A stretch of DNA of 64,000 bases, taken from assembly GCA_036265385.1 (NCBI GenBank), contig DATAPD010000015.1:611376-675375 (forward strand). The letters run 5' to 3'. The first letter of the stretch is position 1. Each line of letters opens with the position of its first letter. The notes under the pieces were generated by a model. The model had not been told where the DNA came from and made no database searches. It was given only the letters and a program-made list of their open reading frames with translations. Positions 17,060 to 25,420 of this stretch are shown here, piece by piece. Origin of the DNA: DATAPD01 sp036265385 (GTDB taxonomy: Bacteria; Acidobacteriota; Terriglobia; Terriglobales; Acidobacteriaceae). The position numbers and the translations under genes are program-made.

Positions 17060-18151
17060 ATGACCTCGATAATAGTATTGATACCAGTGTCGGCTCTGCC
17101 ACAAATCCTCAAGGAAGCTGCTCGCTGCGCGGGCTTCGACTGTGTCGGCATCGCGCCGGTCGGTACTTTCCCAGAACATGCAGCGTTCGCCGATTGGATC
17201 CACTCTGGATACGCTGGCGAGATGCGTTACCTCGAAGCGAAATCCGAACAAGGGGATCTGAAGCGCGCCTCCCTGCAGGAAGTTGCCCCTTGGGCACGCA
17301 GCGTTATCGTTTGCGTTGTGAACTACAACACTGCGCATCCCTATTCAACGCAGTTCCATGACTCCAACCGCGGATGGATTTCGCGCTATGCGTGGTCCAC
17401 CGAGGACTATCACACCTCCGTTCTCCGCAAACTGAACGGTCTTGAGAAAAACCTACGAGACCACACCCAACTTGAGTTCGAGTCCCTCTGCTACGTCGAT
17501 ACCGGTCCTGTTGTCGAACGAATCTACGCGAAGTATGCCGGCGTCGGTTGGATCGGCAAGAACACGTGCCTTATCAATCAGCAGCTCGGATCCTGGTTAT
17601 TCCTCGCCGTCATGCTCACATCTTTGGACCTTCCGCCTGATCTGCCCTCTCCAGATCGCTGCGGAACATGCACGCGCTGCATTGAGGCTTGTCCGACGGA
17701 TGCGTTCATTGAGCCATATCAACTCGACGCGACGAAGTGCATCTCGTACCTCACCATCGAAAAGCGCGGCTCAATTCCTGAACCAATCCGCAGTGAGATT
17801 GGCTTCCATGTCTTCGGCTGTGACATCTGCCAAGACGTCTGTCCTTGGAACCGCAAGGCTCCGGTCACGACCGCTTCCGAATTTCAACCGCGTGATGGTT
17901 TGGTCAATCCAGCACTCGACTGGCTCGCAGAGATGAACCCGGAAGAGTTTCGTGAAAAGTTCCGCGGATCGCCTGTACGCCGCGCCAAATTGTCGGGGCT
18001 TCGACGCAATGCGGTCATAGCCATGGGAAACAGCGAGAATGTCGAATTCCTGAAAGTTTTAGAGAAACTGACCGATGACGAAGACCCCGTCGTCGCCGAA
18101 CATGCCCGCTGGGCCGCTGCAAAGCTCAAGCGGGTTGCCCTGAACAGTTAG
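17060..18151 (+). CDS. queG: Epoxyqueuosine reductase QueG
   Basis: 363 residues. Cobalamin- and 4Fe-4S-dependent reductase for the last step of queuosine synthesis in tRNA. The C-terminal iron-sulfur motifs are complete: CGTCTRCIEACPTDAF and a second set ending in FGCDICQDVCPWNRKAP. Upstream, SVIVCVVNYNTAHPY, CYVDTGPVVERIYAKYAGVGWIGKNTCLI are standard QueG sequence. The last 60 residues are HEAT-like (RRNAVIAMGNSENVEFLKVLEKLTDDEDPVVAEHARWAAAKL). Start ATG 17060, with a GTG nine codons later as an alternative. It stands apart functionally from the glycan genes upstream. Confidence 0.95.
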   Translation: MTSIIVLIPVSALPQILKEAARCAGFDCVGIAPVGTFPEHAAFADWIHSGYAGEMRYLEAKSEQGDLKRASLQEVAPWARSVIVCVVNYNTAHPYSTQFHDSNRGWISRYAWSTEDYHTSVLRKLNGLEKNLRDHTQLEFESLCYVDTGPVVERIYAKYAGVGWIGKNTCLINQQLGSWLFLAVMLTSLDLPPDLPSPDRCGTCTRCIEACPTDAFIEPYQLDATKCISYLTIEKRGSIPEPIRSEIGFHVFGCDICQDVCPWNRKAPVTTASEFQPRDGLVNPALDWLAEMNPEEFREKFRGSPVRRAKLSGLRRNAVIAMGNSENVEFLKVLEKLTDDEDPVVAEHARWAAAKLKRVALNS

Positions 18152-18195
18152 TCATCGGCCGACGTACCAATCCGTACTCTGCTAGCATTCAAATT

Positions 18196-20151
18196 GTGTT
18201 TCGCCTGTTTCCAGTCGTAGCAATTCTTAACGTGGTCATCGCGGGTTATACCGCCTTTGCCGCCGATGAGCCGAAATGGATCGAACTTCATACTGCACAC
18301 TTCTCAGTAATCACGGATGCTGGAGAAAAACGTGGCCGCGAAGTCACGCTGCGCCTGGAACAAATGCGCGCGGTCGCCGGTCGACTGTTGCTTCGCACGA
18401 AGCTCACGCTACCCGTACCGTTAACGGTGATTGCGTTCAAAAGCGATAAAGACTACGCGCGTGTTGCCCCCCTTATCAAAGGCCAACCAACTACTTCCCC
18501 TGGCTTCCTACTCGCGAATGACGATCGCGCATGGATCGTACTCAATCTATTCGCCGAGGAACCATGGCGCGCAATCGCCCATCCTTTCGCGCATTTGATG
18601 CTGAATTACAACTACCCGCCCACGCAGGGCTGGTTTGATGAGGGTTTCGCGGAATATTTTTCTTCCATTCGCTTAAACGACAAGCAGGTCGAAATCGGCG
18701 CCGATCCGGAACTCGTTCCGCTTTACCAGGAAGACCTGCTCGAAACCGAATCCGAAGTACGCAATCCTCCCAAGTCTCTGACCGAATTGCTTGAGGCTCC
18801 AATCTGGATTTCCATGCCAGATTTGTTCTCGGTGAAGCGTGACACGCAAAATCCGAGTGAGGGATCGCATCACACGATGTTTTATGCACAGTCGTGGATC
18901 ACGATGCATTACCTCCTCAATCGCGACAAGTTGACGCAAGCGGGAACCTACTTCGGTCTCGTACAGAATCAAAAAATTCCACCGGAGCAAGCGATCCAGC
19001 AGTCATTCGCAGTGTCTTCTGCCGAACTTGAGAAAGCAGTTAAAGACTATTTCCATTCGATCAAACCCCTGTTCCAGGCGCTGGACGAATCTCGCCAGCC
19101 CGCGAGCACAAGGTCGGTAACAACACTTCAGCCAATTCAGTTTGCAGCGCCGCTTGGTCCCGACGATGTCGCGATGAATTTGACGCGAATGACCGATCCT
19201 GACGCACAAGCTAATCTTGCCGACTTAAAAGCCCGGATGCCGGAGCACCGTGAACAGGCGATGCGCGATCTCGATTACCTGATCAAGCAACCAGTTGGGA
19301 AAGAAAACCTACCCATGAACAATGCCATCGCCCACCGTGTGCTGGCATTCGTTAATCTGCAGAATAAAAACTTCGACGCTGCTTCGAGCGAGCTGGAGGA
19401 CGCCGCGGATGAAAATCCCAAAGATCCGTGGATCCGCTACTACTCTGCCCTCTCGAAGTATCGCGCTGCGCAGGTCAAGCAACAGGAAATCCAAGGGCTC
19501 TCGAACATGATGCAAGATCTGCGCATGACACTCGACTGGTACCCGGATTTCGCGGAAGCGTACAACATGCTCGCGATGGCACGGGTTGAGGGTGGAGGGA
19601 TCAACTCGGCGCTCGAGGCAATTCGAAACGCCATGCGTTTGAGTCCCCGAAATGATCAGTATGCGTTCAACCTTGGAGTGATCTATGCCAGCGGCAAAAA
19701 ATGGGACGAGGCTCGCGCCGTGCTCGAGCGTTTGAAATCGAGCACAAATCCTCAGATAGCCGCGGCCGCGAAAAACCAACTGAAAGAGATGGAAACTCTC
19801 AAGCGCTATGGCATTCCGCCAGTGCGCGCAACACAACCTGCTCCAGCTCCAGCGGCAGATGATGAAGAGGAAGCGCCTGCAAAGCCATCCAAGCCGGAGC
19901 CAAAGCCAACCGGGCCGATCCAATTTGCTAAAGGCAAGATCATCTCCATCGACTGCTCACATCCGCCGGATGCAACTCTGAGTTTTTCTGCTGGAACGCG
20001 CACCCTCAAACTTCACACACCCGATTTCAAATCCCTGAGCCTGATCGGCGCCGATGCGTTCTCTTGTGAGTGGCGAAATCAACCGGCATCGGTGAACTAT
20101 CGCCTTACCTCGAAAACTGAAGGCGAAGTTGTTTCACTCGAAGTTCAGTAA
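18196..20151 (+). CDS. Secreted TPR protein with degenerate gluzincin (DUF1570-like) domain
   Basis: 651 residues from a GTG at 18196, with a signal peptide ending near TAFAA. WIELHTAHFSVITDAGEKRGREV is the usual opening of the DUF1570/peptidase MA-like family in Acidobacteriota. The zinc site, normally HExxH, reads HPFAH at residues 129-133: the catalytic Glu is replaced by Pro, while a downstream WFDEGFAEYF (E149) still supplies the third-ligand region. Residues about 310-530 contain TPR repeats (YNMLAMARVEGGGINSALEAI, YAFNLGVIYASGKKWDEARAVL). A Pro/Glu/Lys-rich linker precedes a small beta-rich C-terminal domain. Likely a non-catalytic scaffold in the periplasm. Function unknown. Confidence 0.75.
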   Translation: MFRLFPVVAILNVVIAGYTAFAADEPKWIELHTAHFSVITDAGEKRGREVTLRLEQMRAVAGRLLLRTKLTLPVPLTVIAFKSDKDYARVAPLIKGQPTTSPGFLLANDDRAWIVLNLFAEEPWRAIAHPFAHLMLNYNYPPTQGWFDEGFAEYFSSIRLNDKQVEIGADPELVPLYQEDLLETESEVRNPPKSLTELLEAPIWISMPDLFSVKRDTQNPSEGSHHTMFYAQSWITMHYLLNRDKLTQAGTYFGLVQNQKIPPEQAIQQSFAVSSAELEKAVKDYFHSIKPLFQALDESRQPASTRSVTTLQPIQFAAPLGPDDVAMNLTRMTDPDAQANLADLKARMPEHREQAMRDLDYLIKQPVGKENLPMNNAIAHRVLAFVNLQNKNFDAASSELEDAADENPKDPWIRYYSALSKYRAAQVKQQEIQGLSNMMQDLRMTLDWYPDFAEAYNMLAMARVEGGGINSALEAIRNAMRLSPRNDQYAFNLGVIYASGKKWDEARAVLERLKSSTNPQIAAAAKNQLKEMETLKRYGIPPVRATQPAPAPAADDEEEAPAKPSKPEPKPTGPIQFAKGKIISIDCSHPPDATLSFSAGTRTLKLHTPDFKSLSLIGADAFSCEWRNQPASVNYRLTSKTEGEVVSLEVQ

Positions 20152-20164
20152 AAAGCTCCTCCAA

Positions 20165-21328
20165 CTATGAGATCAGGCTGTGTTCCGGCTTAATCGCATC
20201 GTGGGTCGCGCCAGCAGGCCTACGTGCTTCCCGTGGCGTGCTCTTGTGGATTCTTTGCCAGGCACGGCGGAGCTGACGCGCCGAACCGAAACCGGATCGT
20301 TCGGCGACTCGCTCCATGTCGAACCGCGTTTCGCGAAGCAGTTCCTGTGCGTATGCCACGCGCAGGCGGTTGCTGTACTCGGGAATCGTCATGCCGACAT
20401 GTTCGTGAAAGAGACGCGAGAGATGGCGGTCACTTGCTCCCGCCATCCGAGCGAGGGAGCGCAGAGTCCAGGACTTGGTAAGGTCCGCTGAAATCGTGTC
20501 CTGGACGCGATGCACGGCTGGATGAATATGGTTGCGGCCTTCCAGCCAGGGCGAGATCTGCGGGTCTGAACCGCTCCGGCGCAAATAGACAACCAGATAG
20601 CGTGCCACCGCTACGGCACAGGATTGATCCGTGAACTTGTGAACGAGATGCAGCATGAGGTCGATGCCGGCTGTAATCCCGGCGCTGGAGCACCGGTCGC
20701 CGTCTTCCACGTAAAGACGGTTTTCGACAATGCGAGCCCGAGGTGAGATTCCAGCCAGTTCATCGCAACTTAGATAGTGCGTAGTGCAGGTGTAGCCGTC
20801 AAGCAGACCTGCGCGAGCAGCGATCAGCGCGCCAGTGCAGATCGAGATCACCTTATGTCCCGGGTGCACGACAGCCTTGAGCCAGCCCACGATGGCATCT
20901 TCCACCGCTGTATCTGCCGGGGTTTTTCCTAGCCCAGTTCCGCCTCCGCAGAGCATAATGTGCTCCACGTCCCCAGCCAGAATGATCCATGACTGGGAGG
21001 GTAATTCTTTAGGCAGGGGTTCGATTGCAGACAATGTCAGGCCGACAGAGGTCTGCAAAGAAGCACTCGGTCCAACATAACGCACGTCGAAACACACGGA
21101 TTGTTGCACACGGTTCGCCTGCCGTAGAACTTCAACCGGTCCTGCGATATCGAGCAAAAGCAACCGCGGGGGGACAACGACGAACACCGGAATTCGTCGT
21201 GTATGCCTTTCATCTGAGCCGGTCTGCGGACCGCGGACACGTACTTCTTTGTTGTCGCTGGCCACAGTATTTCTCCTCGATGGTTTTGAGGACAGATTCG
21301 CGATTTTTCCTGAGTTTTTTCCGGCCAT
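20165..21328 (-). CDS. GlxA-family transcriptional regulator (DJ-1/PfpI domain + AraC HTH)
   Basis: 387 residues. After a charged 45-residue N-terminus, IPVFVVVPPRLLLLDIAGPVEVLRQANR opens a class-I glutamine-amidotransferase-like DJ-1/PfpI domain, with the conserved elbow VISICTGALIAARAGLLDG (Cys nucleophile position retained). The C-terminal 100 residues are an AraC double HTH: LRSLARMAGASDRHLSRLFHEHVGMTIPEYSNRLRVAYAQELL and VAERSGFGSARQLRRAWQRIHKSTP. It lies 36 bases after the isochorismatase-like gene in one operon, and the region upstream of the operon carries GGACA half-sites with helical-turn spacing that suit an AraC-type protein. Probably senses a small amine or amide metabolite and autoregulates (inference). 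Confidence 0.9.
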   Translation of the reverse strand: MAGKNSGKIANLSSKPSRRNTVASDNKEVRVRGPQTGSDERHTRRIPVFVVVPPRLLLLDIAGPVEVLRQANRVQQSVCFDVRYVGPSASLQTSVGLTLSAIEPLPKELPSQSWIILAGDVEHIMLCGGGTGLGKTPADTAVEDAIVGWLKAVVHPGHKVISICTGALIAARAGLLDGYTCTTHYLSCDELAGISPRARIVENRLYVEDGDRCSSAGITAGIDLMLHLVHKFTDQSCAVAVARYLVVYLRRSGSDPQISPWLEGRNHIHPAVHRVQDTISADLTKSWTLRSLARMAGASDRHLSRLFHEHVGMTIPEYSNRLRVAYAQELLRETRFDMERVAERSGFGSARQLRRAWQRIHKSTPREARRPAGATHDAIKPEHSLIS

Positions 21329-21364
21329 CTCGTCAGCTCGCCAGGAGATGAAATTCGAAATAGC

Positions 21365-21925
21365 CTACAAGTTGCCTAACCCACCAGCAAGAGCCTCTTC
21401 TACTGTCGTGATCCGCGAGAACCGATCATCCAGAACTAACTCGGTTCGTGCCTTGATTTCCTCGGGAAGCCAAATCCTTCCGCGACGATCAGTCATCGGG
21501 AAGGTCAATGTCGCCTCGGTAACGTAGTCCACTCGATAACCCAGGTCCGAGGCATGGCGTGTGGTCGTCTCGCAGCACTGTTCAGTTCGAATCCCGCAGA
21601 CAATGAGGCGTTGAATGGCACGTTGCGTAAGCCAAACATCGAGTCCGCTGCCCACCAGAGCACTGTGGCTTCGCTTGTAGAAGACGGCATCCGGGGTGAA
21701 CGATAAACCTTGGAGCGGCACGACGAAGCCCGACTTCAGCGAGAACGGACCGGACTCTTCGACATGGAAAATTTGTAGCGCAGGGAGTTTGCGAGCCTGC
21801 GCCCCAACGATCAGTGATTGCAGGCGTTCAAGGAACAATGGCACATCGGCGTCGCGCCAATAAGGGCGCTGGCGAAACGATTCCTGAACGTCCACGACAA
21901 GAAGTGCCGCTTGCGAACTGGACAT
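21365..21925 (-). CDS. Isochorismatase-family cysteine hydrolase
   Basis: 186 residues from the ATG at 21925; the GTG one codon upstream (21928) is also possible, both served by GGAGG. The catalytic triad of the family is visible: D12 in LLVVDVQESF, K84 in VFYKRSHSAL, and C117 in GIRTEQCCETTTRHASDLGY. The TFPM and DRRGR stretch near the end is a substrate-loop feature I cannot assign. Members hydrolyse isochorismate, nicotinamide or carbamoyl compounds. First gene of an operon with the GlxA-type regulator, so its expression is probably controlled by that protein through the upstream repeat arrays. Substrate unknown. Confidence 0.88.
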   Translation of the reverse strand: MSSSQAALLVVDVQESFRQRPYWRDADVPLFLERLQSLIVGAQARKLPALQIFHVEESGPFSLKSGFVVPLQGLSFTPDAVFYKRSHSALVGSGLDVWLTQRAIQRLIVCGIRTEQCCETTTRHASDLGYRVDYVTEATLTFPMTDRRGRIWLPEEIKARTELVLDDRFSRITTVEEALAGGLGNL

Positions 21926-21988
21926 CACGGAAAACCTCCGCTAGTCAGATTGTTGCAATCCCGATCCTTCGCGCGAAATGCACGAATC

Positions 21989-22014
21989 GGACTTTTTAGG
22001 GACAAATTAGGACA
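21989..22014 (+). promoter_or_regulatory. Putative AraC/GlxA operator, triple half-site array 1
   Basis: Three tandem half-sites: GGACT (21989), GGACA (22000) and GGACA (22010), with periods of 11 and 10 bases, about one helical turn each. The array lies 64-89 bases upstream of the isochorismatase-like start. A mirrored copy is at 22072-22097. Tandem half-sites on one DNA face are what the two HTH motifs of AraC-type proteins recognise; assignment to the adjacent GlxA-type regulator is inference. Confidence 0.55.
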
Positions 22015-22071
22015 TCGTTCATTCTGAGCTTTTTTCGTGTCTGATGATCTGAGGCGGCGACGCGCATCGAT

Positions 22072-22097
22072 TGTCCTTTTTTGTCCGATCAAAGTCT
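22072..22097 (-). promoter_or_regulatory. Putative AraC/GlxA operator, mirrored array 2
   Basis: Read on the minus strand this is AGACT, GGACA, GGACA with the same 11- and 10-base periods as array 1; 19 of 26 positions are identical between the two arrays when aligned. Centre-to-centre distance is about 83 bases, which would allow looping. The array also lies upstream of the plus-strand gene at 22299, so it could serve both directions. Confidence 0.55.
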
Positions 22098-22298
22098 ATC
22101 GCGTGCCTTTTGTCTATCTTAAACCGCTGGCACAATCGCCATCCATAAACACACGGTTTGTCTTTAAGCGTCCGCCGTCATAACTCGGGCCAACGGCGAC
22201 CAGTCGTCGGAAAAAGCCCCAATACCGAAATTGGACAGGGGCTTCGATGGGTAATCCGTGCTGACCCGGACCAAACAAATTCTCGTTCAGGAGGAATT

Positions 22299-23903
22299 GT
22301 GAGAAACACGCAAATATGGAGATTGTGCGGACTAGCAGCGTTGCTGCTGAATCTCGCAACCACAGTCCCAGCTCAAACCTACTCAGTCATTTACAACTTC
22401 GGTGACATCTTCCGCGACGCGGTAGCGCCACAGTATTCCGGGATCATCGCCCAAGGTCGCGATGGGAGTCTCTTCAGCACGACTCCGTTCGGCGGACAAA
22501 ACGGCGCTGGCACCGTTTTCAAGGTTTCAACTTCCGGCCACGTGAGTGTGGTGTACAGCTTCAATATCACCGATGGTCAGTATCCCTACGGTGGGCTGAC
22601 GCTCGGTGCGGATGGTTGTTTCTACGGCACGACCTACTCGGGAGGCGGAAGTTTCAACGGTGGGGTCATATTCAAGATCACGGCGGACGGCAAGCTGACA
22701 GTGCTGCACACGTTTGTTTTCGGGGAAGGCTTTCAGGCGATGGCGCCGCCCGTGCTAGGCGAAGATGGCAACCTGTACGGAACCACTCGTGCCGGAGGCG
22801 CGAACGGCTACGGATCTATTTATCGGATCTCGCCTACAGGCCAGTTCAAGACGATCTATTCATTCGATTACACCCACGGCAGGGCGCCGATGTCACCGCT
22901 CATGGTCGGCTCGGACGAGAACTTCTACGGCACGGCTTGGGAAGGTGGAAAAGCTGGGATCGGCACCGTATTCCGCATGACCCTCAAGGGCAGTGTCACT
23001 ACTGTGCACAACTTCAATTGGACCGACGGTGCTTATCCTTACGGTCCTTTGGTGCAAGCGGCCGATGGAAATCTTTATGGCACTGCAGCCCAGGGAGGTA
23101 GCACTGGTTTCGGTACAGTTTTCAAAGTTTCGACCAAAGGCGTGTACAAGATGCTTCACTCGTTCGCGGCAGGCGAACAGCAATATTCGTATGTCGGAGT
23201 CGTTCAGGGTACCGACGGCAACTTCTACGGCGGCACCTATGGAAACTTCGGACTGCTCTACCAGATCACTCCCACGGGGACGTTTTCTGTCGTCCACACT
23301 TTTGACAATTTCCATGGGAGTCACCCCAACGTGACGCCGATGCAACATACGACAGGAACACTTTACGGCGACACGGTCAACGGCGGTACGCACGGTTCAG
23401 GCACCTTCTACAGTGTCGACGCCAGTTTGAAACCATACGCGGCAATGGTGCCGGCATGGGGGAAGGTAAGAAATTCTGTGGGACTTCTTGGGCAGGGATT
23501 GACAGGAACGAAGTCGGTTTCACTCAATGGGGCAGCGGCGACGTTCACGGTTATTTCCGATACGTTCCTGACCGCTACCGTTCCTGATGGCGCCACGACA
23601 GGTCCAATTACGCTCACGACACCAACAGGCAAGCTGGTCAGCAACCAGAATTTCCATGTCCTTCCGGTAATCAATTCATTTACTCCCACCAGCGGACCGG
23701 TGGCAACGAAGGTGACCATCACAGGCGTGAGCCTCATGCAGACAAAGGCGGTAAAGTTCGGCTCCGCCATCGCAAGCTTCACGGTTGTTAACGACAAGCA
23801 GGTGACGGCCATCGTTCCCACCAATGCCAAGTCGGCAAAGATCACAATCACGACAGCCGGCGGCAGCGCATTGAGCACGGGTTTTTTCACCGTCACGCCC
23901 TAG
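22299..23903 (+). CDS. Secreted TIGR03803-repeat (gloeo_Verruco) protein with C-terminal IPT/TIG domains
   Basis: 534 residues from the GTG at 22299, preceded by AGGAGG (22289-22294). The frame extends upstream to 22158, but the GTG gives a clean signal peptide (LCGLAALLLNLATTVPAQ). Residues about 40-380 hold some eight to nine repeats of about 40 residues built on GxGTVFKxS...G...LHSF and DGNLYGTTxxGG, the TIGR03803 repeat common in Acidobacteriota, Verrucomicrobia and cyanobacteria. Two IPT/TIG-like beta domains follow (GKVRNSVGLLGQGLTGTKSVSL, and PVINSFTPTSGPVATKVTITG). No membrane anchor seen; likely extracellular or cell-surface. Function unknown; a carbohydrate or surface-adhesion role is only suggested by domain type. 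Confidence 0.85.
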   Translation: MRNTQIWRLCGLAALLLNLATTVPAQTYSVIYNFGDIFRDAVAPQYSGIIAQGRDGSLFSTTPFGGQNGAGTVFKVSTSGHVSVVYSFNITDGQYPYGGLTLGADGCFYGTTYSGGGSFNGGVIFKITADGKLTVLHTFVFGEGFQAMAPPVLGEDGNLYGTTRAGGANGYGSIYRISPTGQFKTIYSFDYTHGRAPMSPLMVGSDENFYGTAWEGGKAGIGTVFRMTLKGSVTTVHNFNWTDGAYPYGPLVQAADGNLYGTAAQGGSTGFGTVFKVSTKGVYKMLHSFAAGEQQYSYVGVVQGTDGNFYGGTYGNFGLLYQITPTGTFSVVHTFDNFHGSHPNVTPMQHTTGTLYGDTVNGGTHGSGTFYSVDASLKPYAAMVPAWGKVRNSVGLLGQGLTGTKSVSLNGAAATFTVISDTFLTATVPDGATTGPITLTTPTGKLVSNQNFHVLPVINSFTPTSGPVATKVTITGVSLMQTKAVKFGSAIASFTVVNDKQVTAIVPTNAKSAKITITTAGGSALSTGFFTVTP

Positions 23904-24462
23904 CGTTCGACAGATCGAGCAGACCAAGGTTCTCCCCCGGGTGCCGGAGCGACGCCTAACAGGTGCCGCTCTGGCATCCCTCCCCCGGACTTCCAGCGAG
24001 ACTGGTGTGGGCTTTGTCGGACAGGACTGCGCTGCTCGTGATGATGCGTGACTGGTGACTGCTTAGTAGTAGTGCACGCAGATCATCGGTCCAAAGCAGA
24101 ACTCTTGGATGGCAACACTTACATGAAAAATGCAACCAAAGATATTCACGCCGCAGGAACGGCAAAAATGATCAATGCAACTCTGCTGACTGAGTCACTC
24201 ACTGTCAGACCGCGCACCTCAGCGCCGGCAGTGTCATTTGTTCGTGTGCACCCTCCTTCAAAGAGTGAAGGCTGCTCTCCGCGGTCTACTCTTGCGTTTT
24301 GTTTGCTCGCCACTGTCGAGTGGATGAGAAAGGAGCTGCGCAACATTTTTCCGAAATGAAGTTGAGAACATTCGTGTGCCCAAGTCTAAAGACTTACATT
24401 GCTCGATCCCAACGCACTCGTGCCCTTTGTGATGAAAACCGAGTCGACATACAATACACGCG
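23904..24462. other. Gene-poor intergenic stretch
   Basis: I see no supported gene in these 559 bases. A 103-codon plus frame at 24048-24359 lacks a ribosome site and any recognisable motif. GC-rich complementary patches near 23935-23990 could form weak hairpins but lack a T-run. No tRNA, repeat array or mobile-element end was recognised. Confidence 0.6.
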
Positions 24463-25359
24463 ATGCCTTGGATGGAAATCCGCGATTATGACGCAAACTG
24501 GTCCGCCGCTCGCGCTCATGACGCCTGCGCAAAGCTCGAAGCGGGACAAATCCTGTTTTTCGAACGGCCTCCCTTCGATTTGGAGACCTCAGACCTAAAT
24601 GCGCTGGTTGCCCTTCGCCCGTCCGACTCGCGCCTGCACAAAAACATTTCGTATCGTCCCTCGCAAGATTTATTGCGCGGATTTTCCGGATCCGCAGATG
24701 AAACGCAACAAGTACATGACATCATGCGTCGCTACTACCGCGGAGTAGTCAACTTTGTCTCTCGTTTTCTCGCTCCGTACGCCGACAAATTTCAGATCGA
24801 CTACGCTAGTTTCCGCCCGCTCGAAGAAGAGGGCCGGGACCTTCCCTTTCACAAGCGGAACGATTTGCTACACGTCGACGCTTTTCCCAGCAGACCAACT
24901 CGTGGCGGACGCATTCTTCGCGTTTTCACGAATGCGAACCCAACTCAAACCCGGGTTTGGAGGGTCGGACCTCGCTTTCCGGAACTAGCTCGCAACTACG
25001 CGACCTCGGCTGGTCTGCCCAAGTTCGCCAACACCGGCCATACAAGGCGCTCAGCACTGCATACTTTGCATTCGATCGGCGTACCAGTACCAGACCGGTC
25101 TGCCTACGATGAGTTCATGCTTCGGTTTCACGATTGGCTCAAGGAAAATGCTGAGTTTCAGGCAGACAATCGCGCTGAACGGTTGGATTTCCCGCCGTTC
25201 TCCACCTGGCTGGTGTTTACCGATGGCGTTCCGCACGCAGCTTTATCCGGCCAGTTCGCTCTGGAGCAGACATTCATCATTCCGCCCAATGCGCTGGTTT
25301 CGCCTCAGGTCTCACCAATCCGCGTTCTGGAGTCTTTAGCGGCAAGAAAGCTCGCATGA
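24463..25359 (+). CDS. kdoO: Kdo hydroxylase KdoO (Fe(II)/2-oxoglutarate dependent)
   Basis: 298 residues. The sequence matches the Kdo_hydroxy family that converts Kdo to Ko in lipopolysaccharide inner core: AKLEAGQILFFERPPF near the start, KNISYRPSQDLLRGF, then LPFHKRNDLLHVDAFPSRPTRGGRILRVFTNANP, with the H137-x-D139 iron-binding pair and the arginines that follow, and late FTDGVPHAALSGQFALEQTF with the distal histidine. WRVGPRFPELA lies between. Cytoplasmic or inner-membrane associated in characterised members. Stands alone between a gene-poor stretch and a convergent glycoside hydrolase gene. ATG at 24463, or the ATG three codons later. Confidence 0.88.
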   Translation: MPWMEIRDYDANWSAARAHDACAKLEAGQILFFERPPFDLETSDLNALVALRPSDSRLHKNISYRPSQDLLRGFSGSADETQQVHDIMRRYYRGVVNFVSRFLAPYADKFQIDYASFRPLEEEGRDLPFHKRNDLLHVDAFPSRPTRGGRILRVFTNANPTQTRVWRVGPRFPELARNYATSAGLPKFANTGHTRRSALHTLHSIGVPVPDRSAYDEFMLRFHDWLKENAEFQADNRAERLDFPPFSTWLVFTDGVPHAALSGQFALEQTFIIPPNALVSPQVSPIRVLESLAARKLA

Positions 25360-25420
25360 CATCCTCGACCGACCTGAGCGCCTTGAGTTCCAGTTGTACG
25401 AGAAGAGACGAATAGTATTT

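Noticed and set aside
24048..24359. 103-codon plus-strand frame in the gap before the Kdo hydroxylase gene
   Set aside because: No ribosome site at any ATG, no signal peptide, no recognisable motif, and an equally long frame exists on the other strand.
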